DNA from: JAFASC01 sp034669505
GTDB taxonomy: Bacteria > Pseudomonadota > Alphaproteobacteria > Rhizobiales > Beijerinckiaceae
Direction of reading: 5' to 3'
NCBI GenBank assembly: GCA_034669505.1
Contig: JAXDNJ010000031.1
Coordinates: forward strand, 1-64,000
Length of the DNA: 64,000 nt
The translations under genes and the position numbers were made by a program. The first letter of the stretch is position 1, and every line of letters begins with the position of its first letter. Below, piece by piece: positions 1-9,353 of the stretch. Below the pieces are notes generated by a model, which saw only the letters and a program-made list of their open reading frames with translations, was not told the origin of the DNA and searched no databases.

Positions 1-103
1 AGCTCCGCTCGCTTGGTAAGCGTGCAGGGCTCGAATAGGTTTCTATCACCTTCCCGTAGAACTTTGACGTGCAGCATTTCGAATACACAAGGCGCGGCCC
101 CGA

Positions 104-805
104 ATGAACACTACTAGACAAGAGACAGAGCGTAGAAGTCCGCCGGGCCTTCTGTTTGTTTGGACGGACGTCGATGAGGCGTTCGAAGACGACTTCAATC
201 GCTGGTACGACCAGGAGCATATCGAGGAGCGGGTTCGAATTCCCGGTGTTTTGTCAGGTACCCGCTATCAAAATCGTGGTCCGGGGCGACGCTATCTCGG
301 TCTGTATCGCACGGAGGTTCTCGACGTGTTCGACAGTGCAGCGTATCGGCAGGCATTTTCGTCTCAGAGCCCTTGGTCCGTGACCAATTTGAGCCGAATG
401 CGCGATCCGATGCGTCGAGTGTGTGCTATCGAAAATGAGACGGGCTTTGGAACCGGGGCTTGGCTTGCTGTTTTACTGCTCGACAGCATGTCCACAGCCG
501 AACGTTTGGAGGCGAGTAAAGCATTTGGAAAGCGCGTCCAGGACGTCGATGGAGTAATCTCTACTCGTCTGCTGATGCCAGACACCGCAAAATCGACGCC
601 TCTGCCTAACGAGACCTCGGAAGGGCGCAAGATGGATCCGATCCTTCTGATCGACGCTACGAACGAAAGCAGCGCCCGAGACGCTGCCAAGGCAGCTGGT
701 AATCTCGTTCCGGCAAATGCTACGACGGCGATCCTTGCAATGATGTGGCAGCTGCGAAAGTCGGATTTAGGTCGGAGCACGCCGGCGGGAGGGCGCCGAG
801 AATGA
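104..805 (+). CDS. DUF4286-like / EthD-like dimeric alpha-beta barrel protein
   Basis: A 233-residue soluble protein with no signal peptide. The first 100 residues carry the pattern of small ferredoxin-fold proteins of the DUF4286/EthD type: an aromatic-acidic stretch FNRWYDQEH near residue 31 followed by IPGV and a GTRYQ strand, where the Trp-Tyr and the His usually line the dimer pocket. The second half (from about residue 118) looks like a weaker second copy of the fold, so this may be a two-domain barrel. Relatives are usually found beside aromatic-degradation genes, which fits the ring-hydroxylating cluster downstream, but the reaction is unknown. The ATG is the first in frame; no strong ribosome site is visible. 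The family call is from motif recognition only. Confidence 0.7.
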   Translation: MNTTRQETERRSPPGLLFVWTDVDEAFEDDFNRWYDQEHIEERVRIPGVLSGTRYQNRGPGRRYLGLYRTEVLDVFDSAAYRQAFSSQSPWSVTNLSRMRDPMRRVCAIENETGFGTGAWLAVLLLDSMSTAERLEASKAFGKRVQDVDGVISTRLLMPDTAKSTPLPNETSEGRKMDPILLIDATNESSARDAAKAAGNLVPANATTAILAMMWQLRKSDLGRSTPAGGRRE

Positions 806-944
806 GCTCGCAAAGGCGAAGAACAAACCGGCGAACGCGCCGAAGTGAACGCGAGCCTGACGAGCGCCTTTCAATCCTGTATGGGTAGCATTCGCCGTCA
901 TTGGCTGAACGCGGCTGGGCTCCGCAAGTAGTAGGGAGGGAATT

Positions 945-1709
945 GTGAAGACCTTATCGCTCAGTGCAGGCGCCCTAGCGCTAGGTTCGGTGCTTGTATT
1001 ACCGCCGATGGGCAGCCCGCGTGCTGCTGAACTCCAAGTGCTGGCCGGCGGCGGCATGGCGGGGCCATTGAAAGAACTCGCAAGCCAGTTCGAAGGTGCT
1101 TCTGGCCACAAGCTCGCTTTTCGCTTCGGCGCCACTCCGGAATTGATCGAGATGGCAAAAAGTGACGCCCCTTTCGACCTGGGCATCGTCCCCGTCGATG
1201 TAATGAACGACCCTGCCGCTCGGGTCCGGTTCGCGTCCGCGCCCACGAAAAACATCGCTCGAGCAGTGCTCGGCGTGGCAGTCCGCTCGGGCGCTCCGAA
1301 ACCCGACATCAGCACGCCAGCTGCCCTGAAGCAAACGCTGCTCAAAGCACAATCCATCGCCACGCTACCGGCCAGCGCGACTGGCACCCAGATCATGCGA
1401 GTGTTCGAAACTCTTGGCATCACCGCGGAGATGCAGGCGAAGATCAAGGCGCAGTCTAGTCCCGCACAAGTCGTTCAGGCGGTTTCTAATGGCGAGGCGG
1501 AGCTCGCGGTATTCCTACTCAACGTGCTAACGGCGCCCGGCCTGGATGTGGTTGGCCCGCTTCCGGTTGAAGTACAAAAGGAGGTGGTTTTCACAGCGGC
1601 CATTGCCGCGAACACAAAAGAAGTGGATGCAGCGAAGGCGTTCATCAATTACTTGACGACCCCGACCAGCGCCGCGCTAATCAAGGCCAGAGGGATGATT
1701 CCGGAGTGA
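945..1709 (+). CDS. Periplasmic substrate-binding protein, ModA-like
   Basis: A 254-residue exported binding protein. The GTG start at 945 is set by GGGAGGG at 934-940. An N-terminal signal peptide (Lys, hydrophobic core LSAGALALGSVLVLP, cut near AAE at about residue 28) is followed by LQVLAGGGMAGPLKELA, the opening strand of the type-2 periplasmic binding fold used by molybdate and sulfate-type binding proteins. The C-terminal part has the AKAFINYLTTP helix and the ARGMIPE tail common to this group. No ABC permease or ATPase lies beside it, so it is an orphan component whose transporter, if any, is elsewhere. Many catabolic regions carry such orphan ModA-like proteins; the ligand cannot be told from sequence. 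Confidence 0.8.
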   Translation: MKTLSLSAGALALGSVLVLPPMGSPRAAELQVLAGGGMAGPLKELASQFEGASGHKLAFRFGATPELIEMAKSDAPFDLGIVPVDVMNDPAARVRFASAPTKNIARAVLGVAVRSGAPKPDISTPAALKQTLLKAQSIATLPASATGTQIMRVFETLGITAEMQAKIKAQSSPAQVVQAVSNGEAELAVFLLNVLTAPGLDVVGPLPVEVQKEVVFTAAIAANTKEVDAAKAFINYLTTPTSAALIKARGMIPE

Positions 1710-2156
1710 AGAACCCAAGATTCTGCCGTGATCGCCACTGCCGGCGCGCTTTTTTGAAGGATGACGAGCAGACACGCCGAATTGCATGGATGACCACCTG
1801 CGCAGCCCACATTGAGGCTTCGACTAAGGTGAAGGTTACGGGGTCGGTCTACCAGGGCTGACACACGGTAACGGCGGCGATTGACGCGCTCGCCACTCTG
1901 CTCACAGGTTCAAACCGATAATTTTCATTCGCAGACAATGCGTGGCGAGAGAAGCTGGGACAAGGAGCGATTTAACCGCACCGACTAGCACGAGTGCGGA
2001 CATGGCGTAGCGAGGACGACCCCGCGGTTGCACTATGCATACACCACCCGAAGCTTGTTAGCCGGGATCGGCGCCTCACCTCCTTGAGGTTCGTGCATCC
2101 ACAGAGACAGCCCGCGCTGTAATCCACCAGCGACATCTTCTAGGCTTCTGTGAAAG
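1710..2156. other. Stretch without a recognisable gene
   Basis: Between the ModA-like gene and the epimerase fragment I see no open frame with a credible start, ribosome site or protein pattern on either strand, and no clear hairpin followed by a T tract. It borders a gene remnant and is probably decayed sequence. Confidence 0.5.
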
Positions 2157-2597
2157 ATGGCGTGCGAAGGCCTCGGGCGATCTGGCCTGAAAGGCAAGAT
2201 GGCAGAGCTGGTGCGGCTGGCGCGCACGGCGTATCCGTTGCCGCTGGGCGCGCTCCGAAGCCGGCGTTCGCTCCTGTCGCTCGATAATCTGGTCGATGCC
2301 GTCGATGCCGTGCTCTCGACGGCCGGGCGGCTGCGAGGGATCCTGATCGTGTCAGACCCGAAGGCGCTGACGATTCCAGAGGCAGTTGCCGCGCTGCGGC
2401 GCGGCCTCGGCCGCCGGCCCGGTCCCATTCCGGTGCCGGTCGCAGTGCTCAGAACTGCACTCCGCGCGGCAGGACGAGGCGAGATCTACGAGCGCTTTTC
2501 AGGCTCGCTGGTCGCCGAGCCGGCAGGACTTCGGGAACTCGGCTGGTCACCGCCCGTCACAACACCGGAGGGTCTTGCTGCCCTCGCCCAGAGCTGA
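2157..2597 (+). pseudogene. NAD-dependent epimerase/dehydratase, C-terminal remnant
   Basis: Only the last ~140 residues of an extended SDR sugar-nucleotide epimerase remain. The matching part begins near 2175 (LKGKMAELVRLA) and runs through LPLGALRSRRSLLSLDNLVDA, the conserved substrate-domain block, then a YERFSGSL block and a closing LGWSPP motif. The N-terminal Rossmann domain with the GxxGxxG and the YxxxK catalytic pair is absent, so the product cannot bind NAD or react. There is no ribosome site before the ATG at 2157. A 5' truncation by deletion or rearrangement is the simplest reading; the parent gene was probably part of an envelope-polysaccharide locus. Confidence 0.7.
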
Positions 2598-2782
2598 GAC
2601 CTGCGATGCCGCCGCAGGCCGTGTTGTCTGGCCTGCAGCTGTGCTCTTGGCCTTTGCTTAACGGGAGAGGGCGCTCCTTCAGTCAGAAGGTGAATGAAAG
2701 CGGGCTTGATAATTGGGTCGATGCGAGGAATCCTTCGGTTGAATGCGCGCTGAATCAGCGAAAAGGAGGGTTGGAGAATCCT

Positions 2783-3217
2783 ATGGCAAATTATGTTTCC
2801 AGCCCCAGAGATTGGGTGCGCAAGCAGGTCGAGCTTTACGAAGGTAGTGGTGGCACCGAAGGAACCACCCTGCTCGATACAGGGCTGGCAGTGATCATCG
2901 TAACTCACATCGGCAACAAGACCGGTGCTATTCGTAAGACGCCCCTCATGCGCGTTAAGGACGGCAGCAGCTACGTTCTCGTCGGGTCGCAGGGCGGGGC
3001 GCCGACGAATCCGGCTTGGGTGCACAATCTGCGCATCAATCCGAATGTCGAGATTCGCGATGAGACCGTGGTGCAGCCGATGCGAGTGCGCGAGGTAGAA
3101 GACGATGCTGAACGATCTCGGCTCTGGAAACTCGCCGTTGCGGCATTTCCGCCCTACGGGGAATACCAAAGCCGCACTGCCCGACGCATTCCAGTCTTTG
3201 TTGCAGAGCGGTCGTAG
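2783..3217 (+). CDS. Deazaflavin-dependent nitroreductase-family protein (Ddn/DUF385-like)
   Basis: A 144-residue split-barrel protein. The ATG at 2783 is preceded by AAAGGAGGG at 2762-2770, a better start than an upstream in-frame ATG at 2606. The core pattern is HIGNKTGAIRKTPL, then SSYVLVGSQGG, then PAWVHNLRINPNVEI: the nucleotide/F420-binding signature of the Ddn (F420-dependent nitroreductase) family, with the PxWxxNL block that follows it. Family members use F420 or FMN to reduce quinones and nitro compounds or simply bind the cofactor. F420 biosynthesis genes are not seen here and most alphaproteobacteria lack them, so cofactor and substrate are open. It stands alone on its strand. Confidence 0.8.
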   Translation: MANYVSSPRDWVRKQVELYEGSGGTEGTTLLDTGLAVIIVTHIGNKTGAIRKTPLMRVKDGSSYVLVGSQGGAPTNPAWVHNLRINPNVEIRDETVVQPMRVREVEDDAERSRLWKLAVAAFPPYGEYQSRTARRIPVFVAERS

Positions 3218-3488
3218 TGAAGGGCTTGACCTGTCGTCGGTTTGCCTATCGCCCGGCATTCCCACACTTACGAACATTCCTTCAGGCGATTTCCGGCGTC
3301 ACGATTAGCCTGCCGGGTCAGCGCCAAGCCTTAGCTCTCAATAGACAAAATGCCGGAGCATTCTAGAATCGCGCGCCGTTGTTGGGGCAACCCGGAAGAC
3401 CTATGCTCAACTTAGTATTTCGCTGTAACCGGAACCGACCTCAGCTTCGGCAACTGCCTGATGCAAAACCGGGGCGGAGTTCAGCGGT

Positions 3489-4127
3489 CTAGTTGCGAGG
3501 CATCGCAATCGCATAAGAATTCAGCAGGCGGTCTAGCATCTCATTTCTGGGCCAGTCGTTTAGCGGGAGGTTCAACAGCACCCGCATGAAGAGCGGAGCC
3601 AGCAAGGCCTCCAGGACACTCGCCCCATCGCGGTCGCTCGGAAATTCCCGCCTCAGGATGGCGCGGTCGAAAATCGCGCGCGCCAGATCGAACCGACGCT
3701 GCAGGAATTCGTGACGCGCGAACGAATGAGGGTCCTGCAGCGCGAGCATTCGCAGAAGCGCCTGGCCTTGGGGCGAGGAATACACGGCGACCACGCTGTC
3801 CAGCAGCGTCGCTAGATCGGAGCGAAGCGAGCCGGTGTTCGGTGTTGGTATCCTGGCCTGCGCGTAGTGTAGACAGCAGTCCATTGCCAATGCGCCGCGC
3901 GTCTTCCATCGGCGATAGATCGAAGTCTCATGCACCCCTGCCCGATGCGCCACCTCGGCAATCGTGAAGGCTTCGAAGCCCTTTTCAACACACACCGCAA
4001 AGCCGGCTTCGAGCACCAAGCTACGAACGCGCGCGCTGCGGCCGCCGGGCCGGCCCCGAGGCTGTCGGTGCCTAGCTAACGCGGGAGCGCCAGGAGGCTG
4101 GCTTTTCGGAGTCACAGAACGAGTCAC
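3489..4127 (-). CDS. TetR/AcrR-family transcriptional regulator
   Basis: A 212-residue one-component repressor. After a basic N-terminal arm comes the TetR DNA-binding domain at about residues 33-82, with the helix-turn-helix in FTIAEVAHRAGVHETSIYRRW. The rest is an all-helical ligand and dimerisation domain resembling the TetR C-terminal family found in similar-sized regulators. It is transcribed away from the broken alkylsulfatase gene at 4225 with ~97 bp between them, and that gap holds a perfect 22-bp palindrome plus an extra half-site. The likely job is autorepression and control of the neighbouring sulfatase. As the target is now a pseudogene, the regulator may have lost its main output or acts elsewhere. 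Confidence 0.9.
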   Translation of the reverse strand: MTRSVTPKSQPPGAPALARHRQPRGRPGGRSARVRSLVLEAGFAVCVEKGFEAFTIAEVAHRAGVHETSIYRRWKTRGALAMDCCLHYAQARIPTPNTGSLRSDLATLLDSVVAVYSSPQGQALLRMLALQDPHSFARHEFLQRRFDLARAIFDRAILRREFPSDRDGASVLEALLAPLFMRVLLNLPLNDWPRNEMLDRLLNSYAIAMPRN

Positions 4128-4149
4128 CGGGAAGGAAATAACGCCAAAG

Positions 4150-4208
4150 TACTTGCGTTAGTAGCGCAGCCGTGCCAGATTTCGCTAACGCAAGTATGCT
4201 TGCGTTAT
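4150..4208. promoter_or_regulatory. TetR operator: palindrome plus inverted half-site
   Basis: Perfect palindrome TAACGCAAG (4186-4194), 4-bp spacer, CTTGCGTTA (4199-4207). A further inverted copy, TACTTGCGTTAG at 4150-4161, pairs exactly over 12 bp with 4185-4196. Three copies of the half-site thus sit in 59 bp between two divergent starts (4127 leftward, 4225 rightward), where an autoregulatory TetR operator is expected. Binding by the adjacent regulator is inferred. Confidence 0.75.
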
Positions 4209-4224
4209 TGGGAGGGCGCGCGCG

Positions 4225-5749
4225 ATGTCGTTAAGGTCCCGTTTTCTCAAGCCGAAAACGAATTCGACGGCGCAACCGAGCGACAGTACCGGTCGACGCA
4301 CCTTCCTGAAGCGATCCGGCCTGACTGCAAGTTCGCTGGCTCTGCTCGGCAATTTTCCTCTGGGCTCGTTGCCAAACGCCAGGGCCGACAACCCGCCACC
4401 GCTAGGAACCGCGGATGCAGGCTCTGCGGGCGCGGGTCCGCGGCCGGACACCGCGGCAACCGCGTCGCGCGGGGTGATTCCGGGCGTCAATCCCGAACTC
4501 AGGGCGCACGGCGCGATCTTCGAACGCAAGATCCACAAGATCGGCGATAGCGTCTATTCAGCCGTCGGCTGGTCAGGTTGCAACACCATCATGGTGGTCG
4601 GCAATGACGGTGTGATCATTGTCGATACCGGCGATGGGGTGCAATGGGCGCGAGAGGTAGCGGCGGAGTTCCGCGCCATCACCGACAAGCCGGTGCGCGC
4701 CGTCATTTATACCTGCTTTCACATCGACCACATGTTCGGCGTGAAAGCGTTCGCGACGGCCGAAGACGTCCAGGCCGGGCGGGTCGAAATCATCGCGCAT
4801 GAAACCTTGCTCGCCAATGTGTGGCAATCGGTCAGGCTTGGTCCCATCCTGGGGGTGCGCACGGTCTACAATTTCGGCACGATCTTGAGTGGTACAGAGA
4901 TCGAGGGAATGAATATCGGGACTGCGGCGCTTCCCCGCATTGGGGGCGAGGCGACGTTCCTGGCGCCCACGCGCACCTTCTCCGACGCGCTCGATATCAC
5001 TATCGCCGGTCGCGATGAAGCTCGTGCATGTGCCGAGCGACGAAGGCGATCCCGTCACGCTTGCTCCGCTCGCAAGGGTGGAAAGCGCGCGGCGCGAAAT
5101 CAATCTGATGGGAGGGCGTGACAACGTGGTGGCCGCGGCGAGCAAGGCGTTCGAGGACGGCGATCCGCAATGGGCGGCGGAGCTTGCGACCCTGCTTATC
5201 CGAATCGATCGTGACGACATGCCGGCGCGACGGCTCAAGGCAAAGGCCTTCCGTCAGCTCGGGTATGCCGAGATCAACGCGATCTGGCGCTGCTGGTATC
5301 TGGCGGCGGCGCGTGAACTCGACGTCGAGGGTTTCGATCCCATGACCATCCAGACCGGCATTGTACGATCGATTTCGTCTGCCGATCAGATCGCTTCATT
5401 GCCAGCACGGATTTTCGTCGAAAGCTTCCGGACCCGCCTCAAGGCCGAGGACACGCTTGAAGTGGCCATGACCGTTGGTTTTCGATTTCCCGATATCGGC
5501 GAAGCCTATGGCGTTGCGATCCGCCGCGGCGTGGCCGAATTCGTCGACCATCTGCCGGAAAAGCCCGACCTGACGCTGGCGCTGGACAAGACCGTGCTCG
5601 ACCGCATTCGGCAAGGTAGCCTTACGATGCGTGACGCCATCCTGCGGGGTACCGTCAAATGGAGCGGTGGCTCGCCGTTAGAGATCGCCCGCTTCTTCGG
5701 TTATTTCGAAATGCCTTTCAGTGAACCGATCCGGCTTGTCGTTCGGTAG
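4225..5749 (+). pseudogene. Alkyl sulfatase (SdsA1-type MBL fold), frameshifted and internally deleted
   Basis: The first frame (4225-5121) has a Tat signal (GRRTFLKRSGLTASS, residues 23-37) and the N-terminal metallo-beta-lactamase half of an SDS-hydrolase-type alkylsulfatase up to DALDITIAGR. At about 5014 one extra base shifts the reading frame. The second frame then continues MKLVHVPSDEGD and jumps straight to the dimerisation domain (ESARREINLMGG) and the SCP2-like C-terminus ending at 5749. The piece joining these parts in the family, carrying the remaining metal ligands, is missing (roughly 150 residues, judged from the usual ~650). The metal motif THxHxDH reads TCFHIDH at residues 163-169, so the first His is already Cys. 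The gene is almost certainly dead. It lies divergent from a TetR gene with a shared operator. Confidence 0.85.
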
Positions 5750-5958
5750 TCGCCCAAATCCGTAGCTCCTCGCCGCTATGGGTGACGAGATCATATCATC
5801 ATGTTAGGCGGGGCTACCATCTCCAACTGCGGTACTACTATTTCAGGTCGGCCGGATGCGAACGGCGCCCGGACTTAGTTCTCGATCGGCGGATTTTCGG
5901 CTAGACTGCACCTAAACTAGTGGCGCGCATATACTCCGCCGCCCATGGGAGGGCGACA

Positions 5959-7935
5959 ATGTCAATCCTCGAACATCCGAACCACCGCAGCGATCTTAGT
6001 TCCCGCATTACCGGCCGAGCGAACGCCGCTTGTCGAGCGCTGATTCTGGATCGTTTTATTGGAGACACTCTTCCGAGATTCACGTCAGCTGCCGATATCA
6101 AGAGCTTCGAAGAGAAGGCATATGCGGAGCGGATCGCAGCAACCAGCACCTTTGACGCGATTAGGCTTGGAGCATCGCACAATCCCGATGCGCCAGCGAT
6201 CCAATTCCTGCCGAACGCAAGCCACGAAGATACACCTATCCTCCTCACCCATCGCCAATTTCTCGCGCGCGTTATTCAAACGGCCAACGCCCTCTACGAA
6301 CTCGGCATTACTCCGCGGGACGTTGTCAGCTTCATGCTGCCGCTCATTCCGCAAAGCTTCTTCACGCTATTCGGCGGGGAAGCGGCCGGCATTTGCAATC
6401 CTGTCAATCCGCTGCTTGAGCCGCATCAGATCGCTGAAATCCTCAGGGCTGCCGGAACCAAAGTTCTCGTTGCACTCGGTCCGACGCCGGGAACCGACAT
6501 CTGGGAGAAAGTTCTCAAGATTCGCAATGGACTGAGCGGGCTAGAGGCGATCCTTCAAGTGGGAGGATCATGCGACGAGGCCAACAATGTCTATTCATTC
6601 GACGCGATCGTCGGCAGGCAGCCTGCCGATAGAGTCATGAGTGGCCGCGAGATCTCGCCAGACGATGTGGCAGCGTACTTCCACACGGGCGGCACGACGG
6701 GCACTCCGAAGCTCGTGAGGCACACGCATGCCAACCAAGTTTATCAGGCATGGGGATGCAATTTGCTGCTCAAGGGTGAACCCGGCATTATCCTGCTGTT
6801 TGGGATGCCGCTGTTTCACGTCGGGGGAGCGCTGACGCAGGCCTTGGCGACGCTCTCGGCCGGAAGCTGCCTTGTGGTGTTGTCGCCTAGCGGATGGCGC
6901 AATCCTGCAGCCATTAGAAATCTTTGGCCTCTGGTAGAGCGCTTCCGGCCCGTGGCCCTCACCAGCGTTCCCACCGTTCTGGCCGCTTCGCTCGCCGTGC
7001 CGGTGGGTACCGCCGATGTCTCAAGTTTGCGTTTCATCGGTGGGGGTGGGTCCGCTATCCCCGTCGCCGTCGGCAATGCCTTGCAAGAGAAACACGGGGT
7101 TCCTGTCATCGAAGTCTATGGCATGACCGAGACCTCCAGCGTCCATACCCTCGCTTATCCGGATCGGCCCATCCGGCTCGGCTCGGTTGGCCATCCTTTG
7201 CCTTACAGCCGCGTTCGCATTGTCCAGGTCGGCGCGGATGGTCGCCTAGAGCGGGATTGCGCCGTGAACGAGATCGGCATCGTCGCAATGTGGGGCCCGG
7301 GCGTGTTCAGCGGTTATCTGAACGAGATGCACAATAAGAGTGCTTTCGTCCAACCTGGATGGGTTAATTCCGGCGACCTGGGCCGCCTGGACGAAGACGG
7401 ATATCTCTGGATCACCGGTCGCGCCAAGGATCTCGTGATCCGCGGAGGCCACAACATTGACCCCGGCCCTATTGAAGACCTCCTGTTTCAGCACCCTGCC
7501 GTCAGCCTCGCGGCAGTCGTGGGTCAGCCCGATGCGTACGCGGGGGAACTGCCAATCGCGTATGTCCAACTGAGGCCCGACGCAACCATCGCCCCGGGTG
7601 AACTCGAGGCTTGGCTTCGCGAACGTACGCCGGAGCGCGCGGCAGTGCCGGTGGCGGTGATTCCGATGGCAACGATGCCCCTTACCGGCGTCGGAAAGGT
7701 ATTCAAGCCACAGCTTAGATGGAAGGCGGCAGAGCGCGTCTTCGCGCAGCTTCTGGAACCTCTGTCGCATTCAGGTGTCCGTTTCGAGGTGTCCATCGGC
7801 GCGCACGAGATCCACGGCACTTTCGCAAAAATCGCTATCGCAGGCGCGTCCGAAAGCCACCGCGAAGCAATTGCTCAGCAAGTGCAGGCAGCATTAAGCC
7901 CGTTTGTGATCCGCCATGAAGTGAGCTGGGGTTGA
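5959..7935 (+). CDS. AMP-dependent acyl-CoA synthetase/ligase
   Basis: A 658-residue ANL-superfamily enzyme that activates a carboxylic acid with ATP and then forms the CoA thioester. Start 5959 is chosen for GGGAGGG at 5947-5953; an ATG-less upstream extension to 5920 is possible. The ATP/AMP loop HTGGTTGTPK is at about residues 242-251, followed by the VYGMTETS motif near 390, the hinge block GDLGRLDEDGYLWITGRAKD, and the C-terminal catalytic Lys in LTGVGKVFKP. About 80 residues beyond that Lys are extra compared with ordinary ligases and form a small alpha-beta domain of unknown role. With the Rieske dioxygenase genes downstream it probably primes an aromatic or side-chain acid, but the substrate is not readable. 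Confidence 0.88.
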   Translation: MSILEHPNHRSDLSSRITGRANAACRALILDRFIGDTLPRFTSAADIKSFEEKAYAERIAATSTFDAIRLGASHNPDAPAIQFLPNASHEDTPILLTHRQFLARVIQTANALYELGITPRDVVSFMLPLIPQSFFTLFGGEAAGICNPVNPLLEPHQIAEILRAAGTKVLVALGPTPGTDIWEKVLKIRNGLSGLEAILQVGGSCDEANNVYSFDAIVGRQPADRVMSGREISPDDVAAYFHTGGTTGTPKLVRHTHANQVYQAWGCNLLLKGEPGIILLFGMPLFHVGGALTQALATLSAGSCLVVLSPSGWRNPAAIRNLWPLVERFRPVALTSVPTVLAASLAVPVGTADVSSLRFIGGGGSAIPVAVGNALQEKHGVPVIEVYGMTETSSVHTLAYPDRPIRLGSVGHPLPYSRVRIVQVGADGRLERDCAVNEIGIVAMWGPGVFSGYLNEMHNKSAFVQPGWVNSGDLGRLDEDGYLWITGRAKDLVIRGGHNIDPGPIEDLLFQHPAVSLAAVVGQPDAYAGELPIAYVQLRPDATIAPGELEAWLRERTPERAAVPVAVIPMATMPLTGVGKVFKPQLRWKAAERVFAQLLEPLSHSGVRFEVSIGAHEIHGTFAKIAIAGASESHREAIAQQVQAALSPFVIRHEVSWG

Positions 7936-8057
7936 GTGTGTAAGGAAGAGGGGCCGGACGCGAATTTGTTTGGGCCTCAAAGCGCACCTTAGGTCAATGT
8001 TAGCTTTGCGTTACTCGCTCGCGATTCAATTAGGAGAAATTCGCTCGCGCTTGAGGT

Positions 8058-8417
8058 TCATCTCAGCCGGTCGTGCGCTGCGGCGTCGACCCAAGTTCGC
8101 CATATTTGCTGGTTTGCGGTTAAAGACCGACGGATCGCCTCTTCTGGGCTCCATCGGTACAGATAAACAGATTTGATTATTGCGGCAACAAGATCGCTGC
8201 TCAAATGAATGCGTCTTAGAAATTCGAGCTCCGGCCCTTCCGTTTCGGCAAAGCGAGCGTTGGCACCTATCGCGACCTCGCTGTTGGGGTAGGCGCTGGC
8301 CCGTGTTGGCGTTTGCTCAGCGAGCAACGCCTTCCAGATGAGGTGATCGAATAACATGCGGTTTGGTGCGGTGCATGAGTCCGTTGTTGGCGCTATGCGA
8401 CCGTGCCGAAGGGGCAA
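8058..8417 (-). CDS. Hypothetical protein, doubtful
   Basis: A 119-residue frame on the reverse strand with no recognised family. The C-terminal part has a plausible helical character (IIKSVYLYRWSPEEAIRR) but no ribosome site precedes the start, and it lies in a degenerate stretch between the acyl-CoA ligase and a frameshifted DUF5681 gene. It could equally be the tail of a broken gene. Soluble, no signal peptide. Confidence 0.25.
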   Translation of the reverse strand: MPLRHGRIAPTTDSCTAPNRMLFDHLIWKALLAEQTPTRASAYPNSEVAIGANARFAETEGPELEFLRRIHLSSDLVAAIIKSVYLYRWSPEEAIRRSLTANQQIWRTWVDAAAHDRLR

Positions 8418-8551
8418 TGGATCTTTTTTCTTCTTCGGATTGAGGGCTCTGAAGTGAATGTCCGAACGCGCATTCTCGCGGCGTAAAGCAGACCTTCCGC
8501 TCTCGGCCAGTAATGGGCGTGTCGTGAATGGCCGTTCTGCGCCAATAAGCT

Positions 8552-9249
8552 TCAGCGTTTTGATCGTTCTCCGATCTTATCCGCGATCATCGCACGCAAC
8601 TTTTCGAATTGCATGCGTTCATCGTCGATCTGGCCGCGCTGCTCCTCAGATCGAGCACGCTTCTGTTGCATCGTCAGAGCGGCGATATCGCGATCGAGTT
8701 CATCGACTTGGTCCCAGAGGCGATCCCAAGAGACTTTCTCTTCCGGGGCCATAGGGCCTTTGATCACGATGGTGCCTGTTGCCATATCGACGCTGATGTC
8801 CCCGAACGCGGAATCGGGTTCGGAACCTCCAATCCGAGCGCTTTGCACCGCGCAATTTCGCCTTGCCAGTACTTTCTACAGTCAAGTGCCTTGCCGAAAT
8901 ATTCGCGGTAAAGCGTGTTGTTTGCAGTTTCGGTCGTCGTCAGCAGCTCGGCAAAGAGCCGCTGCGCCCGGTGCTGACCACGAGCTGCATTGACGGCCAT
9001 GGCACGCACGACCGCCTGCGCGATCGGGATGCTGATGCGCTTTTCGCCCTCATTGATCGTGATCGTCCGGCAGGCTTCGTCGAGAATGATGCCTTCAGCC
9101 GTTCCTCGTTGAGCGCGGGCCGCTTGTTCCTGGCGCCTCTCGGCCGTGTTCTCCAGAGGCGCGCCCCTTAAATGTTGCAAAGCTTGACGCATACGGCGAT
9201 TGCCGGCATCTTCAAAAATCTGCTTTCGATGTCCGTCAGACGGACACAT
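8552..9249 (-). pseudogene. DUF5681-family protein, frameshifted
   Basis: Two overlapping reverse-strand frames give one family pattern. The 5' part (from about 9249) has GIILDEACRTITINEGEKRIS, IPIAQAVVRAMAVNAARG, QRLFAELL and then ARCKALGLEVPNPIP, the DUF5681 core. Near 8800-8810 the frame breaks, and the other frame resumes with ISVDMATGTIVIKGPM and a charged helical tail ending at 8552. The usual basic Gly/Pro-rich N-terminus of DUF5681 proteins is also missing. DUF5681 proteins are common in Bradyrhizobium-like genomes and often sit in mobile or variable regions; their role is unknown. A one-base sequencing error would restore the C-terminal join but not the missing N-terminus. Confidence 0.7.
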
Positions 9250-9353
9250 GTGATTGCCACCGGGCCCATCCAATAGATAGCAGTCGGGCTGGAGAGCGGT
9301 CGTAAGCGCTACCGCATCTCTTGCAATCGCAAATGTAGCGGGAAGGAACGAAC

